From: Prostheceraeus crozeri
Taxonomy: Eukaryota; Platyhelminthes; Polycladida; Euryleptidae
Direction of reading: 5' to 3'
NCBI GenBank assembly: GCA_907163375.1
Contig: CAJQUW010001431.1
Span: forward strand, 1-64,000
Length of the DNA stretch: 64,000 nt
Part shown: piece after piece, positions 25,634 to 38,924 of the stretch
Layout of the letters: every line of letters starts with the position of its first letter
How positions within the stretch are numbered: the first letter of the stretch is position 1
Translations under genes and position numbers: made by a program
Notes under the pieces: model-generated
Told to the model about the DNA's origin: nothing
The model's input: only the letters and a program-made list of their open reading frames with translations
The model's database searches: none

Positions 25634-28000
25634 ATAAGAATTATTAAATACAATCCTTGATACTTCAACATGATGAAAAGGTTTGAATCAATTAGAGAAA
25701 AGCTTTTCATGAGAATTAAAGATATTCAGTGAACAGATGCACTCACTGAACAAAAGGCATGTTATAGAACGACATCTTAACGGACATACTGTTACAACAA
25801 AGCATGAAATGACAATGGCTGCCGCAATTCACTGATGTTCATCTGCACTTTCATCTTGGATAAAGACTTTTATATTTGGATCACGTCTCTATCACATTCA
25901 AAATAATACAACGGTGATTTCATGAACTTTCTCACAACAGTAACCATTCATCGACGATTGACTTCCCATGTAGTTTCATTAATGATGAACTTTAATTGAA
26001 GACAGTTCGGACAGTTGCAGTCCAATTTTCTTCTCCTTATCAAACAACTACATAAATCACAAAAATGTCAAAAACAGCACAAATGTAAACGTCCAAGAAT
26101 AATTGCAGAAAAATGCGATATTGGGATGATGAATATCATTCCCCTGACAAAGAACTAAACACTATTCACTGGAATGAAATAACATCATTGGATTTAACCA
26201 ATTCTGATCTAGTTTGAGTCAAGTTCATTCTATAATAATTGGTTTGAACATCCGTGCTTATTGCTTTGTGCGCAACTGTTCATGTACTTGTCAATCTTAG
26301 TCAACTTAGTTTTGATCTAGAATTATGCAGTAATTTAGCAGGAAACCGAAGGGACTGACTTCATGTAAGTAGACTGGACCACTAAGAGAAATTGTCCGCT
26401 TATTCTAACAGCCCGCTTGAGGGACTCTACTACATTTCCTTGTATGTTGTATTATTATTCCAGATAACTTATATTTTAACCCGCCACAAATTGCAATAGT
26501 TTTGCACCTTGTAGAGAATAAATCCCTCACAACATATAAAAATTTAGGAAAATCTAATTAGTAGAACACTCTGAATTCTCCAGCTGAAGTCCCAAGTTTT
26601 TTTCGAAATAAATGTTTAATGGCCAGCATTGCGCCTTAGTGAACTCGATTGCTCCAATGAAATTGCAGATACAGATCGCAACAGCCAATCAAAATGATGT
26701 ATTGCAACTTTGTCTCACTTACTGGATTTATCTTCCACATTGCTCTTACCAATACCATCTACGTTTTCTGAATTATGTCCTTTCCAGACAGTAGATTTCT
26801 CAGTCACTAGTTCAAAAACACTTGTAGATATATGCAGATGTAAGCTGAGGCAGATTTGTGCAAGTTTAGTCACAAGTCTAAGAGTTTCACCATCAATAAT
26901 CGACTACTTTTTGCAACTATGGGTCGACAACACGATTTCACCTATACTGTGATATATTAACTGAGATACGAAACTGATTTCATTGTGCCGGTATCATAAA
27001 AAATTTTGAATGAACAAGTTATTTGAAAAATTCATAGATTTTAAAATTTCAGCAAATTTACAAAATTATAGAGTTATGAAACTTTTTTACTTGCAAATGA
27101 TTATGATTGTAGCCATAGCCGCAATAGAATGACATGATATACAAGGACATTTTATGTATAAATTCAATCAAAATACAGGTTTTTGTATCAGCGGAATGTT
27201 TGAATGTTTTGAAAAAATTGGAGAAAGCAAATTTAGCTGTAACTTGATAAAGAAGAATATTAAAAATTGAAATTAAAATTGGATAAATCGATTAGATACC
27301 ATAAGTAATTAACTGAATAGCAAATAAAAATTCCATATGTGACAATGAAACCAAACTAATATTACCATTATTCAGTAGTTGTTCACAAAAAGTAGCTAAT
27401 ACTATAAACAAAATTTACTTTGAAATTAACCAAAACAAGTAAATTTACAGCAAAAATAAGAATTTGAGGCAAACTATATGTAAATAAATTTCATTAATCA
27501 TGAAAATAGATAATTATACATTTTTAGGATATGACCATGTCAGCACTAATATTTTAATGCTCTTGCTAATACAAATAAAATAGATACCGCTTGTTTTTAT
27601 CATTATCAACTCAGTATAATGTCCATAATCCGGAATTCAGCCATCCCATATCATATTCACACCTTCATTACTGAAGTATTGGCCAAATATTGCTGCTTAA
27701 TTGTATTTATCATGTCATTGTTCACCACACCTCTTACTGCGTAATTGTATGGTTCATTTTCATTTTTCAACATGTGTTATATTCTTAATTCATGCGATTC
27801 ATCGAACCATTTTCATCATGTGTGCTGTGTCATTTGCAAATGTATAGAAGCATCGAACTACATCGCACCATTTCATTCATGAAATTCTCTGACCATGTAT
27901 GTGCCTCCCATCGTGCTTCACAGTATCACAATAAAAAATTTTCGAGAACCAAGGAAGTCTCTCGAAACTCCGGAGTCTCCTCGCATTGTGTTGTGCTTCG
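25634..28000. other. host DNA without recognisable genes
   Basis: A/T-rich, many stops in all frames, no recognisable element or RNA gene seen. Confidence 0.6.
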
Positions 28001-28004
28001 GAAG

Positions 28005-28035
28005 CTGTGGCCTGCCCATCGGTGCTTTGATCGAG
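28005..28035. repeat. short isolated piece of the RTE-like LINE
   Basis: GTGGCCTGCCCATCGGTGCT and the next few bases match 28610-28633 of the LINE exactly, on the same strand. The flanks do not match. Confidence 0.6.
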
Positions 28036-28384
28036 GCCACAGTGCGCGAAGATCAGGACAACAAACTCTCTCTCTCTCCCTCAGAAAGCATATTCTTTTA
28101 ACATTTTATGAATAACTATAATCAAAGAACAGGTTTTTGCATCAACGAATTGCTTGAATGTTTTGAAAACAATTGGATGAAGCATATTTGTCTGTATGTT
28201 GATAACGAAAAATATAAGGTGCAAAACTAGACAACTGTCATCTTATGACAGGGAAACTCATGCGCTCTGTTGTGCGATGTTGTGTGTCGAATGCTCTTTC
28301 ATTTGGTGTCAGTGTTTAAATAACATGGAAAGCTAGTCAAATGGCTATCACTCACTGTCTGTATTTACTGCACTTACCGTGACG

Positions 28385-28909
28385 TGGTAATCATTCATCA
28401 TCATCATGGTCTCTCTCCATGCGGAGGAACCCATCTCTGAATCGCTTCCAGTCACATCTGTCCATTGCTCTTCTCGCACACAGTGTCCCGAAGCACCTCA
28501 CGAAGTCGTCACTCCACCTTGTTCGTGGTCGTCCTCTTGGCTTCGTCCACGGACGCGGTGTCCATTCCGTAATGCTCTGCGTCCAACGGTTGTCTTCGAG
28601 GCGGAAGATGTGGCCTGCCCATCGGTGCTTTGATTTGTCCATGTGAGAAAGGGTGTCGTCGACCTGGGTTTGCTCCCAGGTCTGAGCAACTGCCAGCAGC
28701 ATTTTCCTCATCTTGTTGTTTAGGGCCCATGTTTCGCTGCTGTATGTCATGACCGGGAGGATGCGCTCATTGAAAGCTCTACACTTGATTTTTATGCTGG
28801 CTTTCCTGCTTCTCATTATGTCATTTAGGTTAACAAATGCTCCCCAACCCAGGAAATCATTAGTGATGAGAAAAGCTAGGCAAAAATGTCCTTCTTCTAA
28901 AGTTTTCAA
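28385..28909 (-). mobile_element. 5'-truncated RTE-like LINE, C-terminal end of reverse transcriptase
   Basis: Translation carries the RTE-type end: ILPVMTYSSETWALNNKMR, then RWAGHIFRLEDNRWT, ITEWTPRPW, GRPRTRWSDDFVR and a final DRCDWKRFRDG. In working copies this region follows the reverse transcriptase fingers/palm. The 3' end has the ATGATGATGA-type short repeat usual for RTE elements. Only about the last 140 residues remain and nothing of the catalytic YADD region is present, as expected from 5' truncation during insertion. The remaining frame is open, so the copy is not very old. Confidence 0.85.
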
Positions 28910-29124
28910 TGGAAAGCCTTTTTTGGAAGACTAGAGTGGCTCTGGGAAGCCTAAAGTGGCTTTAAAATTGTAGCTAAGGAAATTCATCTTTGCTTGTAAC
29001 GCAAGTCAAATTGTTCGCCGAACTCGTGAAATACAGCCATGGCCAAATGTCACCGGACATAGACACTTTTTTGGATACTAATTTTATCAGTACAATTACA
29101 AAAAATGTTCTTTAGACTATTTCT

Positions 29125-29530
29125 GTGGTAGGTTATTGTGCTTATTGTGCTGCCAACACCTTTGTTGGAGAAGCATCCCCACACCATCACAATAACAGCA
29201 TGCTTTATCGTCGCCATAGTGCATTCTGGAAGGTAACGTTCTCCGATTCTTCGTCTGACTCTGAGCGACCCTCGATTACCGTGCAGATCAAAGGACGATT
29301 CATCCGAGAATATCGTTCTTTTTCAGTAGTCAGGGCCTTTCTGAGAATATTTTTGAGCAAACAAAACTCTTCTACGCCTCTAAAAGTCATATAGGTTTTC
29401 TTGCTGGACGCCTTGAGCTAAAGCCTGTGCGCTGTAATCGCCTTCTGATTGTTCGCTCATTTATTGAAGCTCCGAAGTTTCCAAGAGTCGCCTTGATTTG
29501 CCTTGAAGATAAAAATCGGGTTTGTTCACA
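29125..29530 (-). pseudogene. Tc1-like transposase fragment
   Basis: Minus-strand pieces read RTIRRRLQRTGFSSRRPARKP (helix-turn-helix end), then FSDESSFDLHG, ERYLPECT and VIVMVWGCFSNKGVG. These are Tc1/mariner transposase motifs around the first catalytic Asp. The pieces lie in more than one frame and the C-terminal half with the last catalytic residues is absent. It is a dead partial copy. No terminal repeats were found. Confidence 0.8.
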
Positions 29531-30237
29531 GCGTCGAATAATCTTTCAGTAGAAAATATAGCAAAAAAAGTAGAAAAAGTAGCAATGTCAGGTACTGAAT
29601 GCTTAATAAAATCTCGAATAAACTAAAATATTCATTAAAATCTTTCAATTTCAGTAGCAGGCCTGTCTACGTAATCTTAGTCCCTTAATGAAGAGAGAAA
29701 CCTTTTTGCTACTACTCGAACCTAAGCTTTTGGGCTAACGTTGACTCCAGAACGGCAAAAATTTGTAAGTTAAGGAAAGAAGCTTTTACTTCCATAGAAA
29801 GTCCACAATGTTCAAAATGTCCTGTCATAAAGTTCATTTTAATCAATGCACATAACAATCTCAACATAGATTTTTGTTAGGTTGCAAAAACAACATATTT
29901 AAGCAACTACTTACAGGATGGTATTACACTTCATTCATCATGGACGCATGAATATATGGCGGAAGCCGACTGCATGTTGCGTTCAACTTTTTACCCATTA
30001 AATTTCGGCTTCTCCGTTTGTAGTTTCAATGATAATATTTTGACAAATTCTAAGCTGATTATCTAATTTTCTGCATCCTATAATATACTAATAATTGCTT
30101 CAATATTTTTTCACAATTCAAGTGCTGAAATATAATACTTCCTTGCATTGAGTGCTCTGTGACATTCATGATATTTGTTCAGAGATCTTTATAATTAAGC
30201 TTAAAGTATTAAGAATCATCCATTGAATGTATATAAT

Positions 30238-30646
30238 GGCGAACATCCATCGGAAGGATCCCCTTGTTGCAACAAAGCAGGTACTGTGTTAAAATAGGCA
30301 TGGAGACAGGATATTGCTGTCTACCTGACAGGGATCGCTGGCCACGAGCTTAGTAATCACGTCTACATGTGACACCAGGAGGAGGAGGAGGATTCATCGA
30401 TTCGAAGAACAGATGACTGATGAATCACGTTAGTCAACGTCGAGCTAAGGCTATGATTCCGCTACAGGAATTTCTACAGACAATTGAACCAGATAATCGA
30501 TGTTACAGACATCGAACGTTTGGGAAAATTGGGAAGCATTCCTCATTTATATGTCTGGGACCTTCCCGGTATAATGCAAATAGAGATTTTTGATAGTGGA
30601 GCATTTTTTTCAATATGAGGGGTCCTTCCGATGGATGTCCGCTATA
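30238..30646. mobile_element. MITE of about 0.4 kb
   Basis: Inverted terminal repeats of about 27 bases: GCGAACATCCATCGGAAGGA on the left and its near-complement ending at about 30643 on the right. No coding capacity. Flanks are TATA-rich, so the target duplication and hence the superfamily cannot be fixed. Confidence 0.75.
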
Positions 30647-30649
30647 TCT

Positions 30650-32690
30650 ATACAGTAAGTTGCGCTTATTGTATTAAGAATTCATTATTGTATCATTCGT
30701 GTGTTATGTTTAGAAGTTTCGAAACTGTCAGTTATTATTATGGACGTTAACTAACGAATATCTAATACATATGCCACCGAATAAGTCTCGCAAAGCGATT
30801 GCACACATCTTCTGCATGTGTGAGTACGCACAGTGCAGAAACAGGAATTTCAATGCATTTCCAGCAGAGATGGGATTGATCACTGTCCGTGGATTCTGGC
30901 CCGGCATTCAATGGCACCAGCCAGAGCTACTGTCAATTAAAGGTAAGTACATGTAGGTGAGCGGTGCGCCTGCTATTGTTTCTTTCGCTTCAAGATTCCT
31001 TTTCAGTTTCGAAGGATTTCGATTTTAGTGAGAAATCATTGTGTCACAAGCAACCTTGTGTCAAAATAGAAAAGTAAGAAAGATTTCACAGGTAAAAGAG
31101 AGTAAGGTGTAAAGGAAGTCTTCACGCCGAGTATGCAGACCGCCATTTAACCATCGACCGTTAAGAAGGCGCTGGACGCCGAAGCCCCATCACGCTGTGA
31201 GAAGTGTAACTATATTACTTTGTACTTTTGATTAATAAATTATTTCGAGTCAGATACTCTCTTTACTTACCTGTGAAATGCATCGCCTGACTCGCAAACT
31301 GGTAAACTATGAAAAGTAAGATGTCTGCAGTCTTTGGTAGTGTACCTGAGATAAAATGTACGAATCATTCGATGGTGAGGGTGCAAAAGATTATTATTGC
31401 ATCATTCATATGTGTGAATGCCTCTTTTGTATTATGATCTTGGCATTACTTAGTGATTACGAGGCCTATATAGAAAAATATGCAAATTATGAAGTGATGC
31501 ATAAACATGTTCCGAAATATCATGATGGCACAATATTTGCACTGTAAAGGAGCAAATATTTTCTTCTTAACATGAACAAATAAAAAGGCCTACTCGTCAT
31601 AAAATTCCGAAAAACTTGCATTTTTGCTACAAGCGGAAATATATAGCTGATTTTATGTAACTGCTTCAATCGCTTCATTCCGACTATCTGAAAAATTTTA
31701 AGCTGGCCATTTATGATTTGCTGGCGCAAGTATTCTTGGCACGTGGATTTATAAAAATAACAAGTGGTAGAATGTTTTCTTTCTTGATGAAGCACTCTCC
31801 AGTCAACAAATGGAGTCTTTGTTGATTTAAGTGTGGTACTTTATTTTCAATCCATTCAATCCGCATCTGAGAAAATGTTCACATTATCGAATTTTTTATA
31901 ATAGTGATGCATATTACAGCATCCTCAAAAAAGTGCCTATTTTTATAATGAAATTATTGAAATTATGATACTTCAAAACATGTACTAATCATCAAAGAAA
32001 TATCCGTATTTCTCTTTGACCGTTTAATTCAAAATAAAGATAAAAAGAAAAATTAAACACCAGATCCCAAAATTTTCGGCGTAGTCTTCAGCAGGGGTGT
32101 CAAGCAAACTGTCTTTCAACTCACAAAATGAGCATTCATTTGTGGACTTTCAATAGATAACTCAACAGCTTCCACTTTACGATGGCCACTGATAAACTTA
32201 AAATTTCTATGAATAATATTCCATTTTATGATTACAGCATTGACCGAGCAATGACCTTGTAAGTGCTGAAATACAGCTGAATTCTCCTTTCTTAAATGTT
32301 CATAACACGAGAATGCACTATGCAAGTGAATTCATAAGCATAAAATTTAACATTATAGGTATTGGGATATGATGCACATTCACAAGCTTCATAATTTTTG
32401 TAAAAGCAGCCATTTTGTTGCGTTCGTAATTCACAATGCGAAGAAATGTTTATAAGAAATTTGAAAATGCTCTGTTGTACCCTGAGAAACAATTCAAACG
32501 TCTTGCGTTTCATTTTATCTCCGTGAAAAGGTAAAAGTTGCTTTCCTCTATACAAAGTGCGTTTTACAATGTTGATAAATTTGAGATAACAACAATTATA
32601 AAGAAAACGAATTTTCACTAGGTTTTTGCTGTTGAAAATAATATGTACATCATCACAGCTACTTCGAATAGATCGATTAAATTCATAAAT
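30650..32690. other. host DNA without recognisable genes
   Basis: A frame at 30771-30956 has a CEYAQCRNRNFNAFPAE stretch faintly like the start of a THAP zinc finger, ending at GGTAAGTAC (a splice-donor match). This is too weak to call. Nothing else is recognised. Confidence 0.4.
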
Positions 32691-32702
32691 TGCAGTGCTA
32701 TG

Positions 32703-33230
32703 TTAAAAAAGTTAGCAGGCGCACGAAAAAACGTTCACAAACTTCTCTGTAGAACTTGATGTCGTCTGTGTCTCTTTGCTGTGTGATCCGGTTGATAACA
32801 GTCACTGAAACTTTGCACAATTTGGCGTGTTTAATGTTGAACTGGCTGCTCATTGTTCGATTGCTACCGTATTTAGTCAGCAGATTGTGCCATTTCATTA
32901 ACGTTACACATAGAAATTGACAACAATAAAACATCTAGAATGGAAATTAAGCTTCATGCAATGCACAATAACGGCACATAAATCGCACGCATTTTCACTT
33001 AGATGCACGTGCCAACGTCTGTATGATTGGGTTAGAATCAGTCACATGTGTAAATCGAAGCTTTTAATTGGTGGTTCATGCCCCAACTTAGTTCCCCCGG
33101 ATGTGCCGCGACCTTGAGTCAGTTTCCATTCTAGCCAACTTCAGATAAACAGTTCATTTCTATGACGTTACATGTTCCAATGTTTCCTTTCTAGTCATAC
33201 AGAAGAAGAGACAACATGTCTAATTCTGTG
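32703..33230. repeat. dispersed repeat (about 270 bp) interrupted by a hAT-like MITE
   Basis: Outside the MITE (32909-33164) the sequence matches 54692-54956 closely over its whole length. The family is unknown; it precedes a mariner-like remnant and may be part of one. Confidence 0.85.
32909..33164 (+). mobile_element. hAT-like MITE copy 1, 256 bp
   Basis: Ends CATAGAAAT...ATTTCTATG and is flanked by a perfect 8-bp duplication ACGTTACA (32901-32908 and 33165-33172). The paralogous repeat at 54891-54898 has a single ACGTTACA and no insert, which proves the boundaries. An 8-bp duplication and C-A start fit hAT. Confidence 0.92.
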
Positions 33231-33299
33231 GTTACCACATATTGTCATCACAAAAGCAGTCTGTAGTTCATTCAAGTCATTTTTCACTTTATAATAAAG

Positions 33300-34020
33300 A
33301 AGAGATGGTTGATAGTGACGAGAAGCAATCTGTTGATCGGATAAGAACAATCACATTCAGGGAAGCCAAAGATGCCGGCGCAGCCTTCATCACACGCCAG
33401 TCGGTTGCTCAACAAATTGGGAGAAGTGAGGAGTTTGCAAGATCAACAGGAGGAGAGATCCCTATGACTGCTGGATCGATAAAGAAGGAATAGGAAGAGG
33501 TGCTGGTTCGCCCTTCATGCATTGGAATTCGCAGTTGCTCTAGCATCAAGAAAATGATATGGGTGATCAAAGAAGACGGTGAAACATGGAATGGAGAAGA
33601 TTTTCGTGAAGTTATATTTGAGCAAAAATGTATTTCCGTTTCTGAGAAACGAGGAAAACGTAGAGGACGTTGATCAAGCTACCTTGCTGCATGACAAAGC
33701 TCCGCGCTTTAAGGCAATGCGAACACAAGAGATGTTAAGGAATTCTGGATTTGACTTCTTCGATGACATCGTTTGGCCAGGGAGCTCTCCCGATCTTAAC
33801 CCTGCGAAAATATTGGTATAATATTAAAGAATAAAGTTGATGCTTTACTTCACCGAAATTTTTATCACTTGAAGAAAGAACTGGTACGCACTGCATTAAC
33901 GAAAATCTTGAAAGACATGGAGAATGACGGAGAGCTCTTTGAAAATCTGCTGAACTCTTATCCGAACCGTCTACGAGCTGTAAAAGTATCCCGTGGGGGA
34001 CACACAGACTATTAAATATT
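33300..34020 (+). pseudogene. mariner/Tc1-type transposase remnant
   Basis: Plus-strand pieces: an N-terminal helix-turn-helix-like part (FREAKDAGAAFITRQSVAQQ), then LHDKAPRFKAMRTQEMLRNS, WPGSSPDLNPA and a C-terminal part with LLNSYPNRLRAVKVSRGG. The Asp of HDKAP and the SPDLNP motif belong to the catalytic core of this superfamily. The middle, including the first catalytic Asp, is missing and frames change, so the copy is dead. Confidence 0.8.
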
Positions 34021-34149
34021 TAGTTCATCAATTAATACGTTTTTATTGCGATTGAAATCAAAAATTCGCTTATAAATTTAAATTTTAAAACGTCCAATAT
34101 TTACGGGCACATCTTTGTGGGACTTCCGGTACTTAAGCATTTATCTACA

Positions 34150-36030
34150 TTCTTAGATATCAAAACCATGTGACTAAGTCAAGCTTTTAGGTCAAAATGC
34201 AAGATGAGACCACACATTTGAAGACTACCGAAGCCCCAATACATACCTGAATATAAAGAAAGTAGGCGTTCATTTCTCGTAAGTAAAAATCTATACAGAG
34301 TGTTTGCACAGATGCATTCAAGTAAACTTCAAGTAATACATAAGAACATGATAAAAGAACTTTCCGCATAATCAATGCACGTACATATGCATTGAATGAT
34401 TTACTAACTCTGTTTCAATTAGCATTGTATAATATGTTGAAGGAAAAAGGAACTCGGGGATTTTTCAGTTCGAAAAATAGGATAGGAATTTACAAGGCAA
34501 AAGATCGCTCAACAAGTACTGAGTCACTTTCAATGACACTCAACAAATTATGTGACAATTTAATTCGCCTTTCGTTCTAAATCAATATCACATTTTGATA
34601 TACCATCAAAGTATGCTGTACATTATACAATGAACTCTCTTCAACTTTGACAAGCACATTGTTATCTTTTTTATTGAGTCCGACGAAAACTGGGGAAGAA
34701 GAGTCAAAAACTGATCGGATGAATGCCAAATAGATGTTAAGTCATGTAACTTTCTAGTTGAAGAAAAGGGCGTCGACAAATCTAAACCGAAACAGAGCAT
34801 TCGGCAGTTCATACTCTAAATCTTTCCTCAAGTGTACTTAGACGCTTTCAATTGCGTATACCCTCGTTCTCATGTCATTACACTGGACATCTGCCAAAAA
34901 TGCTTCCAGACCTCACCAGACCTCCTTTTATCATGTAATATATGCCACCCATTGTCATAAGTAATCAAAATAGGCCTCATACGGTGTGAAAAATTTTAAT
35001 AATTCAGTTGCAATTTTTTATTGCCAAAGAACTCTTTCAAATAATATGCTCAATTTCGTTCTACTCTATACATACTGTAGAAGGACAGTATCTCCATGAC
35101 AAGAGACTTGAAGCTTTTGTGATTGAAGAAACAAAATGATATTTGAATGATCAACAGTCGGGCGCTATCAATCGATTATTCGACGTTTTTAAATTGGTAC
35201 GAACACGAATGCAAAAAAGTCGCGCCACTATTCTCAAATTCAATGTTTTTCAGCTGTGTCACTTGATGCAACATGTAGAGGTTTCAGTTGATGTTCAGAC
35301 CTAACTAGCTACTCATAGCTACATTATTTACATTGTTGAATCGATAAATTCAAATAAAATGAAACATTCTCTGTCTTCAATATGATGGTCCTTGAAATCA
35401 TCATGTTATTTCAATTAAATACGAACCTTTAGACCATAAGGAATAGACAAATAATGTTGATGACCACTGAAAATTACAAGTAGCAGATCTAAACCAAATC
35501 CTATTTCAAAGGGATTTCCTTTATGTTAAAAGAATATGTTAAGCTTCAAATTTATTTTTACTCATGACATGTATTTGGCAAACGTGTCATATATGAATTT
35601 ACATAACTTTTTACAGTTAAAGATAAGATTCGTTAAGTCAAATCAGCGTCATAAATCAAGTATAGTGATATGATGTACCTCAAATTGTCCCCCAAGTTAT
35701 ATTTCAGTTTGATCTCCATCATTGAGTTAAACGATGCGCACCTGAATAGTCGTAAAATTGTGCTTTTTAATTATGCTACAGATAGTAGAACTGTTCTACA
35801 TGCATTTTATGATTTTGATCGGCTTAAAACCGATCAAAATAATGTCAATAAATAAAAATAATATATATGATCAAATAATGTCAATAGCCCATTGGAATTG
35901 ATAGTAAAGCATTTCATTGCACGTCGACCAATGGTTGACTGCCTGCATGTCCTCAAAATCAATAAATACCAATCAGTGATGTCCAGAGATAGATTCATTT
36001 GCGTGTGGGTTAGCCTAGAGTGGACAAAAT
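34150..36030. other. host DNA without recognisable genes
   Basis: No element or gene recognised. Confidence 0.5.
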
Positions 36031-36041
36031 TCTATCTCAAA

Positions 36042-36282
36042 CATAGAAATAGATTGTTTAACTGAAGTTGACTAGAATAGAAATTGACTCAAGGTCGCGG
36101 CACATCCGGGGGAACTAAGTTGGGGCATGAATGACCAATGAAAAGCTTCGATTTACACATGTGACTGATTCTTACCCAATCATACAGACGTTGACAAGTG
36201 TATCTAAGTGAAAATGCGTGCGATTTGTATTGCATGAAGCTTAACCTCCGTTCTAGAGGTTTTATTGTTGTCGATTTCTATG
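36042..36282 (-). mobile_element. hAT-like MITE copy 2, 241 bp, opposite orientation
   Basis: Inverted relative of 32909-33164 over its full length, ends CATAGAAAT/ATTTCTATG, flanked by ATCTCAAA and ATCTCAAC (7 of 8 bases match). Confidence 0.9.
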
Positions 36283-36289
36283 ATCTCAA

Positions 36290-38920
36290 CCATTGTTTGT
36301 AATGGTAGCAAGCGATAGAGATTGACATAAATATTCGTCTCTCTTTGGCTTGTTTGATTGGCCGAGCGCGCGCATTGAAGAAGGAGCTCTTATCAATGAA
36401 CACACGTACCTAAGAGGTCCGATTGCAGACAGGCCTGTCATGTTAAGAGTACGTGTATTTGACTGAATTTTTCTAAGTAATAAATTCGTCAGATAAAAAA
36501 TCACTCGCACCGTTCGACTCCTCAAGATCTAAATTTACTGACTGTGTGCGTTTAATTTGGTGTCAATCTTCCGGTTTGTCAGAATGCAGGCTTGAACTTA
36601 CACTGCATTCAATAGAAATATATCTTCTTGCCCATCGAGACTGATTCTGGCAATGACCATCAGCACTGAGGAAAGTCATGTCTAGACCCAAACACTTAAA
36701 CAAGGCAATTCATCTCTGTGGTTATGTCACAAATTTATCGAATATTCTGCGAAATTCGAGTTTCTGCGAATATTTCAGTAGGCCTACTTAGAATTAAAAT
36801 AACCATTGGGCAATCTTATTTATTATTCCCAATGGCATAATGCAAGTTTAAGTAAGTATCCTCATTGCTTCCGACGGGAGGTTCTTCATAGCGTTCGTAC
36901 AAGTAAAGCTGCGCTCTCTCTCTCTCTCTCTCTCTGTTCTTTTCTTAACATAAAAGTAATATTTACACACTTTGATTTCTTTGGACGTTTCGGGTGTCCT
37001 GACCCTTTATTATGGAGTCTCGCAGTGACAGTCACAACCTCACCTGCCAGGGACTTCAACAAATAATTGTATCTTTGACTCCCTCGCAATCCACAGAAGG
37101 TGAAACCTCACCATTGGCAGAGACCTGCACAATAAGCTCCGCCTCTAAATTCCCATTTGAATTTTCTGTCTATTTGGTTCACCCATATGTCCTTCATGGA
37201 AGAATTTTCATTGAAAGTCCACATGAAGTAGTTTATTGCATCATACTGTTAAGAAAACTGACTTCAAAGAAAGTTAATTCTCCAACATATTTTTTCGTTA
37301 ATTTAAGAATTATGAACATTTACGTGTCGATTAAACAGGACGACAAAGTATTGTGAAATAGGTTTGAGTAATGACTGAGACATTCGTCAAAAGCAAATCA
37401 ACGTTTCTGAGATACATCAAAGCGAGCTGCTGAATCATTTGTGGGCACATCTCATAATACGCTGTTTTGCATCTACCGATGTGAAACACTACCATTTCCA
37501 AAGTCACATTTCTCATTATAAGTTGTTTTAGCTTTTTTATAGTGTTTCTTCATAGCTTGTGAATATTCGGACATTACTAAAGCAATCAAGCTTCCGACAA
37601 GCACAAAAACGGCTTCAGTTAATTAGTGAAATCATGATTATAATCGCTGTCTTCTAATTTCACAAGAACAGTAAGGAACTTTCTCATTTAAATAATCCGA
37701 TGTCTTGACTATTTAAAAATGTTTCGCAAACGTTGCCGTCATGTTTGGCGCTAGGTATTTTTCTGACAAATCCATCAATTATGCATATGAAATGGTTAAT
37801 TAAGGCTCGGTTAGAGAAAGACAATGAATTCAGTTGATTCTATTCTTGACTGCACGCATATATAGAATAATTTCACAGTTAAGTGTCCGTGATGAACGAC
37901 GATCATTAATAGGCAAAATTCCGTTCACAACTAATTGGTCGCAAAATGCCGCTGCTTGCAATAAATCTAAATTAGGTTAGGAAGTGCAATGCGATTGGAG
38001 TTCTCATGTATTGAGCTAAAAAGATAATATTTTCTGAACTGACTGGGTGTGGATTGCTCAATAATTTTATTGAATCCGCATTCTTGGAGAATATCAATCA
38101 TCATCCGCGCGAGTACAGATCTACAAATTGTACACGCTTGTACAGATGACTTGATGGCATGCTTAGAAATAATTTGGCAGAAATACCTTTAAACTGGCTC
38201 AACTTAATTTAATGCCTTTAAATCCATTCATACGTGAAAAAATTTTCTCATTTTTTCCACTTTTTGTACTTAACTGCATTTCAGCAAGCACAAGAAAGAA
38301 ATTTGAAGTTAGAACTGAGAGGGGCGTATGCAACTCGGTGAGGATGTTATTATTCATTGTAAAAAGGTCGTGAAGCGTTGCGATGTGTAAAAACATTTTC
38401 ACTGAAGGGCTTTATGCCATATTCTGGCAATGCTTCTTTGTTTCTGTGCAATTTGAGGTCAATACTTCCTAAGTTCGATGACCTCTGCTTGACTATAAGT
38501 AGTTTGAAACCTGGTATTGTGATGGTTGCAGAATTATGACTGAGCGATCAAATGGAGAACGAGCTATTTCAAATTCCTCATTTCAATTTTTATCGCTTTG
38601 ATTGAAAACAGCGTAGGGGCGGCGGAGTTTGTATGTGGGTGAATGATGCCATTCATTCAACCATGCATCTGCCTGCCCATCATCATGTGAAATACTGTTT
38701 GTAAAGTTGCAACTCGTTGGTACATCTCGCAAAATTGTTTGCTGCTTTGCGTATATTCCGCCTGGGTTGTGTAGGGAAGATCACCATAAGATCTCTGCAT
38801 GTATTTCAAATGACATAATAAGCTCATTCGCTGACAATGACAAACAGATTCAAGGAAAACAATAACAATTATCAAAAACAATTATTCGAATACTTTTAAG
38901 AAAAGAGATTTGCCTTTAAG
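36290..38920. other. host DNA without recognisable genes
   Basis: Contains a CT dinucleotide run at about 36914-36936. No gene or element recognised. Confidence 0.5.
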
Positions 38921-38924
38921 ACCT

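Noticed and set aside
30771-30956. THAP-like zinc-finger exon
   Set aside because: Only a faint C..C..R..FNAFP resemblance; the rest of the domain is missing.
37012-37356. 114-aa plus-strand frame as host exon
   Set aside because: No family match, no splice-site support, and an equally long frame on the other strand overlaps it.
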